Origin: Gammaproteobacteria bacterium
GTDB taxonomy: Bacteria; Pseudomonadota; Gammaproteobacteria; Steroidobacterales; Woeseiaceae
DNA: 52,982 nucleotides
Assembly (NCBI GenBank): GCA_029863705.1
Contig: JAOTUU010000005.1
Location: forward strand, 1-52,982
Direction: 5' to 3'
Position 1 is the stretch's first letter. Each line of letters starts with the position of its first letter. Positions 8,467 through 16,636 of this stretch are shown here, piece after piece. The position numbers and the translations under genes were made by a program. Under the pieces are notes generated by a model. It saw only the letters and a program-made list of their open reading frames with translations, had not been told where the DNA came from and searched no databases.

Positions 8467-8979
8467 ATGTCAAGCGAAGCTAATCCAGCCGCAACAAGCG
8501 AACTGCGTCAGAGCCTGGGTGCCTTTGCAACCGGCGTGGTCGTCGTGACCTGCAGCGGGTCTGAAGGGCCGTGCGGAATTACCGCCAATAGCTTTAGCTC
8601 CGTTTCGCTGGAGCCACCGTTGGTGCTTTGGAATATCGCGAAAGTATCTAACTCTCTGCAAGCCTATATTGATGCTGAGTATTTTGCGATCAATGTGCTG
8701 AGGGCGGATCAAAGGGCACTATCGGTTCATTTCGCCCAGTCCGACCACGCGTCATTCGCGTCAATTGAGTTTAGTGAGACCAGCGACGGGGTGCCGATAC
8801 TTCCACAAACGCTCGCCTGCTTTGAGTGCCGAACCCACCAGGTGCACGATTGCGGTGACCACCACATTATTGTTGGCGAAATTGAACGGCATAGAATCGA
8901 CCAGGGCGAGCCACTTTTATTTTTCCGCGGACAATACGCAGAGATTGCGAACTCCGCGCGCGGCGAGCCTGTAGTGTGA
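8467..8979 (+). CDS. Flavin reductase family protein (two-component monooxygenase reductase type)
   Basis: 170 residues, the usual length of the HpaC/NtaB-like flavin reductases. The N-terminal FATGVVVVTC and GITANSFSSVSLEPPLVLW segments are the FMN-binding hallmarks, and AINVLRADQ and CGDHHIIVGEIE complete the split-barrel fold. These enzymes use NAD(P)H to make reduced FMN or FAD for a separate monooxygenase. No flavin monooxygenase is next to it; the only oxygenase in view is the Rieske enzyme at the window start. It diverges from the MarR gene across a palindromic spacer and is followed 19 bases later by a sulfotransferase. The reductase call is firm, its partner unknown. Confidence 0.85.
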   Translation: MSSEANPAATSELRQSLGAFATGVVVVTCSGSEGPCGITANSFSSVSLEPPLVLWNIAKVSNSLQAYIDAEYFAINVLRADQRALSVHFAQSDHASFASIEFSETSDGVPILPQTLACFECRTHQVHDCGDHHIIVGEIERHRIDQGEPLLFFRGQYAEIANSARGEPVV

Positions 8980-8998
8980 ACTGGAATGGAACTTGACG

Positions 8999-9574
8999 AT
9001 GAAACGGAAAGTCTTTTGCATAGGATTCCATAAAACCGGCACAACGAGCCTCGAGTTAGCGCTGAAGAAACTGGGCTATCGCGTCACCGGATCGTTTGGC
9101 ACCAAAGATCCTGACATAGCCGATAAAGTTCACGAGATGGCGTATGCCATGGTTGATAAATTCGATGCGTTCGAGGACAACCCCTGGCCAATTCTCTACA
9201 AGGAGCTTGATCGACGATTCCCGGGTAGCAAATTCGTCATGACTCGCCGGCCTGCCGACGCCTGGATTCGCAGTATGGTCAAGGACTTCGCCCTAACCGA
9301 AACACCGATGCGGCGCTGGATCTATGGAGAAGGAGCCGGTTGCCCCGAAGGCAACGAAGACACCTACGTCGCCCGATACGAGCGGCACAACAAGGACGTG
9401 TTGGAACACTTCGCAAACCGCCCGGACGATTTGCTGGTCTTTGACCTGCCAAAAGGTGACGGCTGGAACAAGCTCTGTCCATTTCTCGGGCACGACGTTC
9501 CGGACGAACCATTCCCTCACGCGAACAAGGCAAGCCTGTCGCGAAAATTGAAGAATATCGTCAAGAAGCTGTAG
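8999..9574 (+). CDS. Sulfotransferase family protein
   Basis: 191 residues. The start is taken as the ATG at 8999, with GGAATGGA 8-9 bases upstream, rather than the in-frame TTG two codons before. The PAPS-binding 5'-phosphosulfate loop is seen at residues 9-20 (GFHKTGTTSLEL), and the 3'-phosphate-binding region at about 80-95 (FVMTRRPADAWIRSM). These features define cytosolic or Golgi-type sulfotransferase folds that move sulfate from PAPS to a hydroxyl or amine. The acceptor is unknown. It converges on the TonB receptor, the two stop codons being 11 bases apart. A second, divergent sulfotransferase lies at 14.8-15.6 kb. Confidence 0.85.
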   Translation: MKRKVFCIGFHKTGTTSLELALKKLGYRVTGSFGTKDPDIADKVHEMAYAMVDKFDAFEDNPWPILYKELDRRFPGSKFVMTRRPADAWIRSMVKDFALTETPMRRWIYGEGAGCPEGNEDTYVARYERHNKDVLEHFANRPDDLLVFDLPKGDGWNKLCPFLGHDVPDEPFPHANKASLSRKLKNIVKKL

Positions 9575-9585
9575 CGCAGCTGCTG

Positions 9586-11793
9586 CTATAGACGATAGGT
9601 CAATCCCAGGTACGCAGTGCGCGGAAGTCCGGGCCTGGCGCCGGCAGGACGTAAGGCAGCAACATAAGTTTCATCAAGAAGGTTATCGACTTTGACGTAG
9701 GCCGATAGTTTGGGCGAAAACTGCCAGGCGCTTGCCAGGTCCCAGACCACGCGTGCATCGACAGACTCAGCCTGATCAAACGGACCCTGGCCTGCCGTTG
9801 TGCGTAGCTTGCCAATGTAGCTGGCGGCAATATTGATGCGCCACTGCTCAGTTGTGAGGCCAGCCATCGCGCGCAGCTGATGTTCAGGAATGTACGGAAG
9901 CTCGTCGCCAACACTGACTTCGCCCCATGGGTCAAAGTTGCTGTCGAAGGCACTTTCGAATTCGGCTTGCGTTGTCCACGTGTATTGCAAACTAACCGGT
10001 ACTTCAACGCGTCCAATGCTCCATGCATAACTCGATGTAACTTCGAGGCCGCTGACAACAACCTCACCACCATCGAATTGCTCGCCGACATCGCCACCGC
10101 CCGTTGATTCGGTAACGGTGCCAACAAGGTTGTCGTAGTCGTTGACGAAGTAGATAGCCTCAAAGCTCAGCTTGCCGCTATCGTAGCGGGTGCCCGCCTC
10201 GACATTGAGGCTGGTTTCCTCGGCTGCCGAGCTGCCAGGTGCGGGCGGGTTGAACCCTTTGTGCACGCCGGCGAGAAGCCGCCAGTCAGAGTTGAGCCGA
10301 TACAGTGCACCAAGCCCGGGAATAAGCACTGATACCGAGTTGTCACGCACGCGCGACGGCCCCTGGATACGATCAGGATCGGCTGTAGAATAATCAAGGC
10401 GCTGCATTTTGATATCTTCAAAACGCAAGCCAGGCGTAAGAATCCACTTGCCGTTGCGAATCTCCGTGTCGACAAAAAACGACGTTACATCCGCGCTCGA
10501 AACACGGTTCGTTTTCGAACCGGGTGCGGCCGCCGTTGTCAGCTGCAGCGCTCCATTCTCCATTCGGTACGCATCTTCATGTTGAAAACGATCCTCTTCG
10601 TCTTCGTGAACGCGAACACCACCCGTCAGCGCGATTTCTGCATCGCCGATACCAAAACCCCACTCCATGCTCGCCTGCAAGCCCTGTGAGTAATAGCTGC
10701 GCTTGTTGGCACGCTTGGTAATCGCATCGTCCGGGCTCGTTGCACCCTTAAGCCACGCAAGTTCGTTTGCGAACAGCAGTGGCTCGTCGAGCACGCTGCT
10801 CATACCGACGCCGTTTACAGACTGGAGCTTGTACCAGTTGCGCTTGAAGTCGTTTCGATACGCGGTGATTTCGCCGCGCCAGTTGTTGCCAGGGTCAATC
10901 ACATAACTCAGCTGATATTGCTCGTGCTCGCTGACGAGTTGATCACCTTCTGATGCTGCGTAACGTCGCAAGGGGTCAAGCTCGAAGTCTTCCGTTGTGA
11001 GCCCAAGATAAGCTGTGTCGGATGTCTGCTCGGTGAAACCGGCTTTGAGGCGCAGGCTTTGATAAATCGACGCAGCCGGGTCGCTATCCAGTTGCAGTTT
11101 CGCGACATAGTCTTCGAGCTCGTAGCCGGTGCTGCCGCCGACAGGGCCATCGATATTCTTGAATCCGTCGCTCTGGCTCTGCACCGTTTCGACAAGCCAT
11201 GACACGCGCTCGCCGCGACTGCCGTAATTCAGCAATGCATCGGCAATATTGTGATCGCCAAGGCGGAAATCCAGCGTGCCGCCCGGTTGCTCCGGTATCG
11301 GCGTAGAAATCATGTTGATCGCCCCGCCGGTCGTGCGCGGCCCTACGACCACAGCGGCCGGGCCTTTGAGCACCTCAACCGAATGCATACGGCGTTGCGT
11401 CGGGAAGTAATAGGCGGACGGCGCCGCGTAGGGCGCCGGAGCGATAAGAACACCATCTTCCAACAGCGCGATGCGCGCACTGCGATCAAGGCCGGAACCA
11501 CGAATACCGATATTGGGGCGCAGGCCGAATCCCTCTTCCTCCTGCACATAGACACCGGGAACTGAACGCAACACCCGGAGGATGTCCGCATCGATGAACA
11601 CTGCGAGGTCTTCCTGATCCATCACGTGGGCCGATCCGGGCACATCGGCAACATCGCTGCGGTGACCAATGATCGTCACGGAATCAATCGGCTCCAGCGC
11701 GGCGTCGCCCTCGGCCTCCTGGCCGCGAGCGGCCAGCGATACAAGCAAAACGGCCAGACAAACGGCCATGCGGGTGGTTCCGGGGTACTGCAT
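9586..11793 (-). CDS. TonB-dependent outer-membrane receptor, FecA-like
   Basis: 735 residues from the ATG at 11793, preceded by AGGA; the open frame extends further upstream, but that part has no signal peptide and crosses the promoter. Residues 1-25 form a signal peptide ending AARGQE. The plug domain follows: SVTIIGHRSDVADVPGSAHV (TonB-box region), VLRSVPGVYVQEEEGFGLRPNIGIRGSG, and SVEVLKGPAAVVVGPRTTGGAINMI. The rest is a 22-strand barrel with a final LDETYVAALRPAGARPG section typical of this family. FecA-like receptors import ferric citrate or related chelates with TonB energy. A 7-1-7 palindrome of Fur-box form lies 51 bases upstream, which supports an iron role. No FecIR-type regulator or ABC importer is adjacent. 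Confidence 0.9.
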   Translation of the reverse strand: MQYPGTTRMAVCLAVLLVSLAARGQEAEGDAALEPIDSVTIIGHRSDVADVPGSAHVMDQEDLAVFIDADILRVLRSVPGVYVQEEEGFGLRPNIGIRGSGLDRSARIALLEDGVLIAPAPYAAPSAYYFPTQRRMHSVEVLKGPAAVVVGPRTTGGAINMISTPIPEQPGGTLDFRLGDHNIADALLNYGSRGERVSWLVETVQSQSDGFKNIDGPVGGSTGYELEDYVAKLQLDSDPAASIYQSLRLKAGFTEQTSDTAYLGLTTEDFELDPLRRYAASEGDQLVSEHEQYQLSYVIDPGNNWRGEITAYRNDFKRNWYKLQSVNGVGMSSVLDEPLLFANELAWLKGATSPDDAITKRANKRSYYSQGLQASMEWGFGIGDAEIALTGGVRVHEDEEDRFQHEDAYRMENGALQLTTAAAPGSKTNRVSSADVTSFFVDTEIRNGKWILTPGLRFEDIKMQRLDYSTADPDRIQGPSRVRDNSVSVLIPGLGALYRLNSDWRLLAGVHKGFNPPAPGSSAAEETSLNVEAGTRYDSGKLSFEAIYFVNDYDNLVGTVTESTGGGDVGEQFDGGEVVVSGLEVTSSYAWSIGRVEVPVSLQYTWTTQAEFESAFDSNFDPWGEVSVGDELPYIPEHQLRAMAGLTTEQWRINIAASYIGKLRTTAGQGPFDQAESVDARVVWDLASAWQFSPKLSAYVKVDNLLDETYVAALRPAGARPGLPRTAYLGLTYRL

Positions 11794-11843
11794 TACAGTG
11801 TCCTGTGCGTCTTTTGAGCAAGTAGAGGAAACCGTAATGCAAA

Positions 11844-11858
11844 TGCGAATGATTCGCA
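11844..11858. promoter_or_regulatory. Putative Fur box
   Basis: TGCGAATGATTCGCA is a perfect 7-1-7 inverted repeat lying 51 bases before the TonB receptor start. It matches the Fur 7-1-7 core TGATAATnATTATCA at all positions except the third and fourth of each half, which are changed symmetrically. Iron-responsive repression of the receptor is the likely consequence; this is inference from position and symmetry. Confidence 0.55.
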
Positions 11859-11893
11859 ACTGCGTTAAATACGTATAAATCCCCGCCAAACAC

Positions 11894-13882
11894 CTATTGC
11901 AGGGCAGCGGAGCCCGCAAATACGGGGTCAAACAGGTCTGAAACCAGCACACAGCCTCGAAGCGACAGATGATTGTCATCACGGTACAGCGGTGTCCCGT
12001 CCATCACGACCCTGCAGTTCTGACCGTCGCAAAGCAGCTCGCTCGGGTCGACTATTGTTAAGTTTTGTTCGGCTTGCAACGTGTCGAAGACGCGCGTGAC
12101 GGCCGATGTCCGCTCACGGTATTCCGCGATTGACGGAGCAATCATCGCGTTGACATCGCGGCCCGTCAGCTTCGCCGAGTAAGTAGCTGCTGGTACGTCG
12201 TGCCCAATTTCCGGCACCTGCGTCACGAGCACAATATTCTTTCCCAGCCTTTCGAGCGCCTTGATCGTGCGCCACAGCCCGAGCTCGAACAAAACAGCAT
12301 TGTCCCCCGTCTCTGTTTCGCCTGAATCGAGATCGACCAAGGACATGGATCGGCCCGATTCATTCTTGTAGCGAGTTCCGTTCGATACGAATGCCCATCG
12401 TGCCGCCAGAACCACGGTTTCGATGTCCGGACGTCCACCAACATGCTCGAGAATCGACGCATTGAATTCAGCGCATGATGGTTCGCCCGGGCGATGTATT
12501 GACAGCAGTGGCGGACACGCTGTGCGAACAGCAAGCAAACCGGCGGCGCCCTGTCTACCGGCGCTCAGGTTGACCGCACTCGCCATCGATAGCGCGTGCG
12601 AATCGCCCCACAATAGAAACGTCGGCGGCGAGTCCTGCGCACCAATACCGCAAAGGTTCGAAGTGCCGCCCTCTTTCTCGCCGGCCTCCTCGCAGTTCTT
12701 CCAGTGTTGCCAGCCCGGATCCGCAGCCATGACGTCACTCATCGGCGCTGTCGTGCTTCTTCCGGGAAAGCCGTTCATGAAGACCAGCGTAAGGCTGGCG
12801 CTAATTACTACAGCGGTTACCACGGCGAATCTGACAAACAACCGTTCCCTCGGCCCAAGTAATTGCCGGTTTCTAAACGGTGTTTCAACGAACCGCCACG
12901 ACAATGTCGACAAAAAAATAATGAAGATCAGGATCAGGCCTGTCTCGAGGTCCGTCCACTCATTAATCAAATATTGCTTCGCAAAAACGACGATCGGCCA
13001 GTGCCAAAGATAAAGCGAATACGAAATCAGGCCAAAGAAAACCATCGGCCTGACACTGAGCGCCCGATTCACGAATGTTTTCCCGCCGGCACCGGCATGA
13101 ATGATGAAAGCTGTTCCGACCGTCGGTAGTAGCGCTGCGGCGCCTGGAAACGGCGTATCGTGTGTAAAGACAAACACGCTCGTCAGCATCATCGCCAGAC
13201 CGGCTGTCGACAGTGCATTCCGGGCGGCGGCGCCCTCAAGCTTCGGGATCAGTTGCAGCGCCAGCACGCTGCCGATGAGCAACTCCCAGGCCCTGAACGG
13301 GATCAGGTAAAAAGTGGCGGATCCATTGACACCTGTCCAGTAGATGCAAGCCAGCAGCGAAATGAGGCCGATAGAAATCAGCCAGACCCCAAACCTGCTC
13401 GAGAAGCGCTTTGCGATCAACATAAGAAGAAACGGAAACAGGATGTAATACTGCTCTTCGACCGCCAGTGACCAGGTATGCAGCAGGGGTTTCAGTTCGG
13501 ACGAACCGTCGAAATAACCGGAACCCAGGAAGAAGAAAATGTTTGACGAGAAAACAGAGGTCGCCGTCGCGCTTCGGCCCAATTCCTCGAGCTGCGCCGG
13601 ACTTAGAAACACGAGCCCCGCCAACAGCGTTGCGACAACCACCACAGTCAGTGCCGGCAATATTCTTCGGACACGACGTTCGTAGAACCTTGCAATCGAA
13701 AACTCGCCCGCGGCCAGTTCCCGAACGATTATCGAAGTGATCAGGTAACCGGAGATGACAAAGAAAATATCGACGCCGACATAGCCGCCGCTGAAGTGCT
13801 TGATGCCGACATGAAAAAACAGGATTGACAGCACCGCCACTGCCCGCAATCCATCAATGTCAGGACGATACTTCGGAGTCAT
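11894..13882 (-). CDS. Acyltransferase 3 family protein with SGNH domain (OafA/OatA-like)
   Basis: 662 residues in two parts. Residues about 1-360 form the polytopic acyltransferase-3 domain: RPDIDGLRAVAVLSILFFH carries the conserved DGLR and catalytic-type His, and GGYVGVDIFFVISGYLIT follows, with about ten helices. Residues about 400-660 form a periplasmic SGNH hydrolase-like domain: block I is LLWGDSHALSM, and the closing DDNHLSL provides the Asp/His pair. Such fusions O-acetylate peptidoglycan or surface polysaccharides, moving an acyl group across the inner membrane. The next genes downstream, a glycosyltransferase and a sulfotransferase, support a surface-glycan modification role. The acceptor cannot be read. 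Confidence 0.88.
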   Translation of the reverse strand: MTPKYRPDIDGLRAVAVLSILFFHVGIKHFSGGYVGVDIFFVISGYLITSIIVRELAAGEFSIARFYERRVRRILPALTVVVVATLLAGLVFLSPAQLEELGRSATATSVFSSNIFFFLGSGYFDGSSELKPLLHTWSLAVEEQYYILFPFLLMLIAKRFSSRFGVWLISIGLISLLACIYWTGVNGSATFYLIPFRAWELLIGSVLALQLIPKLEGAAARNALSTAGLAMMLTSVFVFTHDTPFPGAAALLPTVGTAFIIHAGAGGKTFVNRALSVRPMVFFGLISYSLYLWHWPIVVFAKQYLINEWTDLETGLILIFIIFLSTLSWRFVETPFRNRQLLGPRERLFVRFAVVTAVVISASLTLVFMNGFPGRSTTAPMSDVMAADPGWQHWKNCEEAGEKEGGTSNLCGIGAQDSPPTFLLWGDSHALSMASAVNLSAGRQGAAGLLAVRTACPPLLSIHRPGEPSCAEFNASILEHVGGRPDIETVVLAARWAFVSNGTRYKNESGRSMSLVDLDSGETETGDNAVLFELGLWRTIKALERLGKNIVLVTQVPEIGHDVPAATYSAKLTGRDVNAMIAPSIAEYRERTSAVTRVFDTLQAEQNLTIVDPSELLCDGQNCRVVMDGTPLYRDDNHLSLRGCVLVSDLFDPVFAGSAALQ

Positions 13883-13924
13883 AGCGGGCCCTGGAGGGAA
13901 ACTAGCCTAATGCGCTTCTCTGAG

Positions 13925-14809
13925 TCATTGGTCCTGACTCTTGCGAATGAACTTGCGTACCTTGGTGAAGAAAGAATTCTTGTTGTAGCGGCCTTTTACG
14001 ATGTGCCGAATCTGGCATACGTTCGGAATTTCGAGCGGCGTACCGTGGGTACCTATCAGCCAGCGGAACGCGCGATCTTCGTAGGTTTTCATCCAGCGCG
14101 GTGCTGGAGTTTGATAGTACTTTATCGAATCGCAGTACCCGCAGGCACGGGCGATATCCCCGTGTGTAATCTGATGGGGTCCCTTGGCTTTCTTGCGTGG
14201 CCCACCATACGGCGTGAACTGGTCAATCGGAATTTCGAGCAGGTTCGGCCCCTCGCGCCCTTTCTCGAGGATTTCGTCGTCTTCCGGCAGTAGCTTCGTA
14301 CCAAGCCCGATATTCGGATGGACCAGGCCATCATCACGACCCTGCAACAGATCTGCCAGCGTATCGAGACAGTCCTCATGAAAAATGATGTCGGCGTCCG
14401 TAAACCATATCCAGTCTGCGGTGGTGTTTTTGGCTGCTCTATTTCGGCCTATGCTGCGACGAAACAACTCTTCCTTTGCCAGGGGCTGCCAGTTCCAGGT
14501 AACGCCCGGCACTTCCATGCGACCGAAGTAATCCAGCACCGGCACAACGCGGTCATCGTCCGGCACATGAAAGACGGTCATCGTGATATCGAGTTTGTCG
14601 GTGCGATGGTTGACAAGCGAACTAAGTTGATACGTCAGAAAGTGGCCGTACCTCCAGCAGTGGCTGACGATCTCCAGCTTGAGTTTGCCGGTTTTTTTTA
14701 CCTTCTCTACCGTCGCCGGATCGACGTCGCGAAACCAGGCAACGGGCAGTGCGCCCGACACGGCGAGGCGATAGAACATGCTGACAACTGACTCACCGAA
14801 CCCTGACAT
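13925..14809 (-). CDS. Glycosyltransferase, GT-A fold
   Basis: 294 residues. It has a nucleotide-sugar-binding N-terminal half starting LEIVSHCWRYGHFL and the metal-binding DXD motif in WIWFTDADIIFHEDCLD at about residue 135. The C-terminal part contains a conserved EDRAFRWLIG acidic segment, as in GT2-like enzymes. There is no signal peptide, only a weakly hydrophobic N-terminus, so it probably works at the cytoplasmic face. It sits between an acyltransferase and a sulfotransferase on the same strand, 21 bases from the latter, which suggests a small surface-glycan tailoring set. Donor and acceptor are unknown. Confidence 0.75.
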   Translation of the reverse strand: MSGFGESVVSMFYRLAVSGALPVAWFRDVDPATVEKVKKTGKLKLEIVSHCWRYGHFLTYQLSSLVNHRTDKLDITMTVFHVPDDDRVVPVLDYFGRMEVPGVTWNWQPLAKEELFRRSIGRNRAAKNTTADWIWFTDADIIFHEDCLDTLADLLQGRDDGLVHPNIGLGTKLLPEDDEILEKGREGPNLLEIPIDQFTPYGGPRKKAKGPHQITHGDIARACGYCDSIKYYQTPAPRWMKTYEDRAFRWLIGTHGTPLEIPNVCQIRHIVKGRYNKNSFFTKVRKFIRKSQDQ

Positions 14810-14830
14810 GCCGAACTCCGATACAGGAAG

Positions 14831-15610
14831 TCACGCTGACCTGCGCTTTCTGCGATACGTGGCGACTTTTCGCAACGCATTGATATATTGGGAAAAACGA
14901 GCCCAGAAGTATACTTTCTCAGGATAGCGACTTCTAGAAAAATCGGGCTCTACCGACTCCAGAACCTGCTCCCAGTCTGCCGAGGTTTCGTAGCCACACT
15001 CGATGAGCTCCGGTGTCAGCGAGCCGTGAATTTGCTGCTGCCCCTTTATCCGTCCCAGGTGTTTTTTCCAGCCCCCAACACTTGTTGGCGCGATTGGTCG
15101 CACACTGTGCATCGCAGTAACCGACTTCTCCGACACCTGCGCGTACTCGTGATACTCGGAAAACCTGTGTACTTGCTCGAGCCACGGAAACTTCGCCGCG
15201 ATTACTTTCTGTGTCGCATCAGGATCCGTCACGAAATCTTCGTAACGAATTTCGAGGAATCGTTCATGCCCGTACAATGATCGGGCATAGCCGTGCATCT
15301 GGCGCCACAGACGGATATTCGAGTAATACCTGTCTTTATTCTTGCCGTGGCGGCTGACGATGACATCCCGCGGGTCCCGTACGACATAAATGACGTAGAA
15401 CTCCGGGTCGCTCCGCAGGACAGCTTCTGCATACATCGTGTCTTTCGGCCGCTTGGTCAACAGTATCTGCCCATCATCGGCCGACACGAGATGAAATCGA
15501 ATTTCGTGATCGTAGTGCTTGTCGATATTGAAGCACGCCACCATCGCTTCATGTAACAAGGTCGTTCCGCTGCGTGGTGAGCAAGCGACTATGTGCAGGT
15601 GTTTGAACAT
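14831..15610 (-). CDS. Sulfotransferase domain protein
   Basis: 259 residues. The 5'-phosphosulfate-binding loop CSPRSGTTLLHEAM lies at residues 10-23, and the 3'-phosphate-binding motif YVVRDPRDVIVSRHG at about 74-88. RYEDFVTDPDATQ is the common central motif of carbohydrate sulfotransferases. It differs clearly from the other sulfotransferase at 9 kb, so the two are not a recent duplication. It precedes the glycosyltransferase by 21 bases on the same strand and follows hypE by 18 bases, so it could be cotranscribed with the hyp operon even though its function looks unrelated. The acceptor is probably a glycan; that is inference from neighbours. Confidence 0.83.
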   Translation of the reverse strand: MFKHLHIVACSPRSGTTLLHEAMVACFNIDKHYDHEIRFHLVSADDGQILLTKRPKDTMYAEAVLRSDPEFYVIYVVRDPRDVIVSRHGKNKDRYYSNIRLWRQMHGYARSLYGHERFLEIRYEDFVTDPDATQKVIAAKFPWLEQVHRFSEYHEYAQVSEKSVTAMHSVRPIAPTSVGGWKKHLGRIKGQQQIHGSLTPELIECGYETSADWEQVLESVEPDFSRSRYPEKVYFWARFSQYINALRKVATYRRKRRSA

Positions 15611-15628
15611 TCGACCGATGATACGCGC

Positions 15629-16630
15629 TTAGCAAATGCGCGGCAGGGGGTCGTCCTCAAGCTCTTCGAGAAAACGCTCCCCACCAAGCGATGTCTCAAG
15701 TATGACGCGTTTATCGGTGCCGGCTATTCGCCCCACTCTCGCTGCATCACGACCCGCTGGCAGAGCACGCCATACAGCCAGTGCTGCATCGGCCTGGTCG
15801 GGCGAGATAACCGCCAACACGCGACCTTCACAGGCGAGATAGTAAGGGTCGTAGCCGAGCATATCGCACACCGATTGCACCGGCTCTTTGACCGGTATCG
15901 TGGGCTCAAAGCGCACACCCAACCCGGTCGCACGAACAATCTCATGCGCAATGGACGCAATACCACCTCTCGTCGGGTCGCGCATGAATCGTAGCGCGTC
16001 AAATCCGAGCAACGATTCGGTAAGCTCCATGACAGGACCGGCATCGGACACCACGTCGCCACGTAAGCCGAAGTCCTCCCGCGCCAACATGACCGCTGTA
16101 CCGTGATCGCCAACTGTTCCGCTGACGATGATGATGTCGCCATCCACGATCTGGCTGATCGCAGGGCGTACCCCGGGCAAGCGCACACCGACACCGGTCG
16201 TTGCGAGATATAACCCACCTCCTTCACCGCGGCGTAATACTTTCGTATCACCCGCGACAACTTTGACACCGGCATCTGTTGCGGCCTTCGCGAGGCTTGC
16301 AACAATTCGATCGAGGACTTTTATCTCCAGCCCCTCCTCGATAAACGCGTTCAGCGTGAAGTACATCGGCCGCGCGCCGGCGACAGCAAGGTCATTCGTC
16401 GTTCCGTGAACGGCCAACGATCCGATATCACCACCCGGGAATTCGAGTGGCTGCACGGTAAATCCGTCGGTCGTCATCATGACGTCGTCGCTGCCCAACG
16501 AAATCGGCGCCGCATCCGCCTGCACGTCCAGGCCGGAGCCACCCAGGTGCCGGGCGAATATCTCTTCGATTAGTTCGCGCATAAAACGGCCGCCGTTACC
16601 GTGTGCAAGTGCAATGCGATCGTCTTCCAT
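15629..16630 (-). CDS. hypE: [NiFe] hydrogenase maturation protein HypE
   Basis: 333 residues, the usual size. It has the PurM-like ATP-binding fold with LAHGNGGRFMRELI at the N-terminus, DDVMMTTDGFTV, and VVAGDTKVLRRGEGGGLYLATTGVG in the middle. The C-terminus ends exactly in PRIC; the terminal Cys is the residue carbamoylated by HypF and dehydrated to thiocyanate as the source of the cyanide ligands of the active-site iron. It is the last gene of the hypCABDFE series, starting 6 bases after hypF. Complete and apparently functional. Confidence 0.97.
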   Translation of the reverse strand: MEDDRIALAHGNGGRFMRELIEEIFARHLGGSGLDVQADAAPISLGSDDVMMTTDGFTVQPLEFPGGDIGSLAVHGTTNDLAVAGARPMYFTLNAFIEEGLEIKVLDRIVASLAKAATDAGVKVVAGDTKVLRRGEGGGLYLATTGVGVRLPGVRPAISQIVDGDIIIVSGTVGDHGTAVMLAREDFGLRGDVVSDAGPVMELTESLLGFDALRFMRDPTRGGIASIAHEIVRATGLGVRFEPTIPVKEPVQSVCDMLGYDPYYLACEGRVLAVISPDQADAALAVWRALPAGRDAARVGRIAGTDKRVILETSLGGERFLEELEDDPLPRIC

Positions 16631-16636
16631 CGTCTC

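Noticed and set aside
11794-11982. Upstream extension of the TonB receptor
   Set aside because: It crosses the Fur-like box and precedes a good signal peptide; the ATG at 11793 has a ribosome site.
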